A stretch of 64,000 bases of DNA from Pyxidicoccus sp. MSG2 (GTDB lineage: Bacteria > Myxococcota > Myxococcia > Myxococcales > Myxococcaceae), in the NCBI RefSeq assembly GCF_026626705.1, contig NZ_JAPNKC010000001.1, forward strand, positions 3,348,001 to 3,412,000, written 5' to 3'. Both the position numbers and the translations under genes were made by a program. Below are positions 62,246-64,000 of the stretch, piece by piece (positions within the stretch are counted from its first letter, which is position 1; the number at the start of each line of letters is the position of its first letter). The notes under the pieces are model-generated. The model had not been told where the DNA came from, searched no databases, and saw only the letters and a program-made list of their open reading frames with translations.

Positions 62246-62294
62246 GATGTCAGTATCACATCGCTGCTCGACATCAGGATGTGCCCGTGACATC
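62246..62294. promoter_or_regulatory. Cluster of five GATGT/ACATC half-sites
   Basis: In the 192-bp divergent gap, GATGT (62246), ACATC (62258), ACATC (62271), GATGT (62278) and ACATC (62290) occur within 49 bases, forming GATGT-N7-ACATC and ACATC-N2-GATGT arrangements. Such density suggests a multi-site operator controlling both the CHAT and POTRA genes. No regulator is adjacent. Confidence 0.4.
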
Positions 62295-62375
62295 GACGGG
62301 CCCGCCCACCCCTCGTCCTTCCAGGCACTTGCCTCATGCCCGTGGTTGGAACGGCATGTGCTCTCCCGTCCGGAC

Positions 62376-64000
62376 ATGAACCGCTTCGTCCTCTTCCTCT
62401 GCTGCCTCTCCCTCGCCGCCGGTGCGCAGCCCGCCCCGGCCCCGTCCCTGCCCGGCCCCGAAGATGCCGGGACGGCACCCTCCTCCGTTTCCGAACCCGT
62501 CACCGATGCCGGCGTGGGGACCATGCCCATCGAGGTGCGGCCCGCCGCTCCCGCGCGCGTCCGGAGCCAGGACCGCGACGACGAGAAGACCGCCGAGGAG
62601 CGCAACGAGTCCCGTGACGAGGGCGACGACGAGGACGCCCGGCCCGGCGCCGAGGAGCTCAACGAAGCGCTCGCGGAGGCCACCCGGGACGAGCGGCACG
62701 AGTGCCCCGACGACTACTACGGCGACGAGGAAGAGGAAGCGGACACGGAAGACTCCACCATCCTCGCCCCGCTCCAGTTCAGCGTGGACGGGCGCCCGCT
62801 CACACCCGGGAGCATGGAGCTCCACGGCCTCCAGCGCCTCACCGACGCGCAGGTGCGCGCGCTCATCGGCGCCCCCATTTCCTCCACTCCGGAGCCCCTC
62901 ACCCCGAAGCAGGCACAGACCTTCCTCCGCCGCCTCGCGCGCACGGGCCTCTTCGCCCGCGTCGAGCCGCGCCTGCGCGCCTCCGAGCAGGGCCCCGCGG
63001 TGCTCGAGGTCCACCTGGAGGAGAACCCCACGGTGACCTCCGTGGAGCTGGAGGGGCTCCAGGACCTCCAGGCCCGCGAGCTGCTGGAGGAGTTGTTCCG
63101 CCTCCCCCACCGCTTCCCCTCCGAGGACAACGACGAGGACGAGGACATCATCGCCACGCTGCGCGTGGACTCCCGGCGCGGAACGCTGTCCGTCGTCCGC
63201 CCGTGCCCGCCGCCGCGCCCGCCTCGCGAGTGGCTGGCCCGCGAGGAGCGCGGCGAGTACCGCCGGGGCATCATCCTGGGAGGCGTGGCCGTAGCACTGG
63301 AGCGCACGCTCAAGGACTTGCGCGACGACGGCTACCTCCTCGCGAGCCTCTCCGCCACGCTGTACCCGGACGGACGGCTGGTGGTGACGGTGGACGAGGG
63401 CCGGCTGGAGTCCGTGGACGTGGAGGGCGTGGGCCCGGAGATGGCCACGCGGGTGCGCGACGCGCTGGACCTGAAGCCCGGCGACGTCTTCCTGCGCAGT
63501 GACGCGCGGCGCGCCATGCAGCGCGTGGAGTCGCGGCTGCCCTTCCTGGAGCCCGCCGACGTGGACGACGACGACGACGGGCTGACCCGCCGGGCGAGCA
63601 TCATCGAGGAGCGCGCCGCCGACGGCACGCGCCACTACCGCACGCAGGAGGATGAGCGGCGCCAGCGTCGCCGGCACGAGAAGGTGGAGTTCGAGCTGAG
63701 CTGGCGCCAGCTCGTCGACTGGTGGGAGACCGGCCGCGACGGCGAGGGCATCTCCCTCGACGGCAAGCGCCTCGTCGTCCACGTGCGCCCGCGCCGGCCG
63801 GACATGGACGTGGACCTGCTCCCGGTCCACACCCAGGTGACGGGCTTCGCGCCGGGCCTGGCGGGCCACCTGCGCATCTGGGACCCGAAGGACCGGGCGC
63901 ACCTCACCGCGGACGCGGCCCTCTTCATCCCGCTGAGGCTGGGCGGCCAGCGCCTGCCGGACGACCCGGAGGGCACGAAGCACCAGCGCCGGCTGAACCT
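62376..64000 (+). CDS. POTRA-containing outer-membrane protein (BamA/TamA-like), truncated by window edge
   Basis: At least 541 residues, open to the right edge. A signal peptide (NRFVLFLCCLSLAAGAQ) precedes a long acidic, disordered segment (~30-130, including GDEEEEADTEDS), then POTRA-like units: VDGRPLTPGSMELHGLQRLTDAQVRALIG and TPKQAQTFLRRLARTGLFARVEPRL; VTSVELEGLQDLQARELLEELFRLP; and LESVDVEGVGPEMATRVRDALDLKPGDVF. Alternating periplasmic POTRA domains before a barrel mark Omp85 proteins that insert or secrete proteins. The barrel would be beyond the window. The acidic inserts (Asp runs at ~395) are unusual for BamA. Confidence 0.8.
   Translation, partial: MNRFVLFLCCLSLAAGAQPAPAPSLPGPEDAGTAPSSVSEPVTDAGVGTMPIEVRPAAPARVRSQDRDDEKTAEERNESRDEGDDEDARPGAEELNEALAEATRDERHECPDDYYGDEEEEADTEDSTILAPLQFSVDGRPLTPGSMELHGLQRLTDAQVRALIGAPISSTPEPLTPKQAQTFLRRLARTGLFARVEPRLRASEQGPAVLEVHLEENPTVTSVELEGLQDLQARELLEELFRLPHRFPSEDNDEDEDIIATLRVDSRRGTLSVVRPCPPPRPPREWLAREERGEYRRGIILGGVAVALERTLKDLRDDGYLLASLSATLYPDGRLVVTVDEGRLESVDVEGVGPEMATRVRDALDLKPGDVFLRSDARRAMQRVESRLPFLEPADVDDDDDGLTRRASIIEERAADGTRHYRTQEDERRQRRRHEKVEFELSWRQLVDWWETGRDGEGISLDGKRLVVHVRPRRPDMDVDLLPVHTQVTGFAPGLAGHLRIWDPKDRAHLTADAALFIPLRLGGQRLPDDPEGTKHQRRLN

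Overview
The window looks like chromosomal DNA from a myxobacterium of the Myxococcaceae/Archangiaceae type (Myxococcus, Corallococcus, Pyxidicoccus or a close relative). GC content and third-codon-position GC are very high. The gene content is typical of that group: Ser/Thr kinases paired with a DUF2381 protein, a double-CXXCG (SitI6-type) protein, NtrC-type regulators, secreted TPR/CHAT and beta-propeller proteins, and many lipoproteins. Most genes are abutting or overlap by ATGA. I saw no tRNA, rRNA, CRISPR array or insertion sequence. The first gene (GH18 chitinase) and the last (POTRA outer-membrane protein) are cut by the window edges.

Layout. 0-6.6 kb: chitinase end, RibD/DHFR-like reductase, DUF4476 protein, secreted NlpC/P60 endopeptidase, orphan histidine kinase, and a polytopic methyl-accepting protein. 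6.8-13.9 kb: a compact lipid or polyketide-type locus of P450 (divergent), stand-alone ACP, crotonase fused to a degenerate dehydrogenase-like half, SDR and fatty-acyl-AMP ligase (FAAL). A five-copy ~71-bp palindrome-bearing repeat sits between the SDR and the FAAL, flanked by a duplicated ribosome-binding-site/start segment. 14-24 kb: Nudix hydrolase, NtrC-type regulator, envelope proteins, then housekeeping genes rsfS-rlmH (rlmH apparently starting at CTG), an RtcB homologue, gpmI and comF. 24-29 kb: a predicted pseudokinase, an XRE regulator, and a transmembrane Ser/Thr kinase coupled to a DUF2381 protein.

30-36 kb: a chemosensory operon cheA-mcp-cheW-cheR-cheB in which every junction is an ATGA overlap. 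There is no cheY, CheA has no P2 domain, and the CheB receiver has lost its phosphoacceptor Asp while its esterase triad is intact. The operon is bracketed by two copies of one chimeric scar made of the cheB 3' end, the 5' end of an M1 aminopeptidase gene and the comF 3' end. The intact aminopeptidase gene lies at 37.5 kb and intact comF at 23.4 kb, so the order of these fragments records rearrangement around the operon.

36-64 kb: SBBP beta-propeller protein, M1 aminopeptidase, arylamine N-acetyltransferase, orphan CheW, a very large TPR/DUF3857/transglutaminase protein, a serine hydrolase whose start codon is buried in a predicted hairpin, a trehalose-phosphate synthase/phosphatase fusion with a membrane protein, an orphan SitI6-like immunity protein, leuS, an NtrY/NtrC-like two-component pair, and a candidate toxin-immunity pair (DUF6209-like plus Cys/His domain, ATGA-coupled to a 106-residue protein). 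It ends with a secreted TPR-CHAT protein divergent from the truncated POTRA protein.

The strongest candidates for something undescribed are the scar bracketing the che operon, the CheY-less chemosensory system with a dead receiver, the repeat array splitting the SDR-FAAL junction, and the 56.8-58.6 kb toxin-like pair. All functional calls are by eye from sequence motifs; no database search was run.
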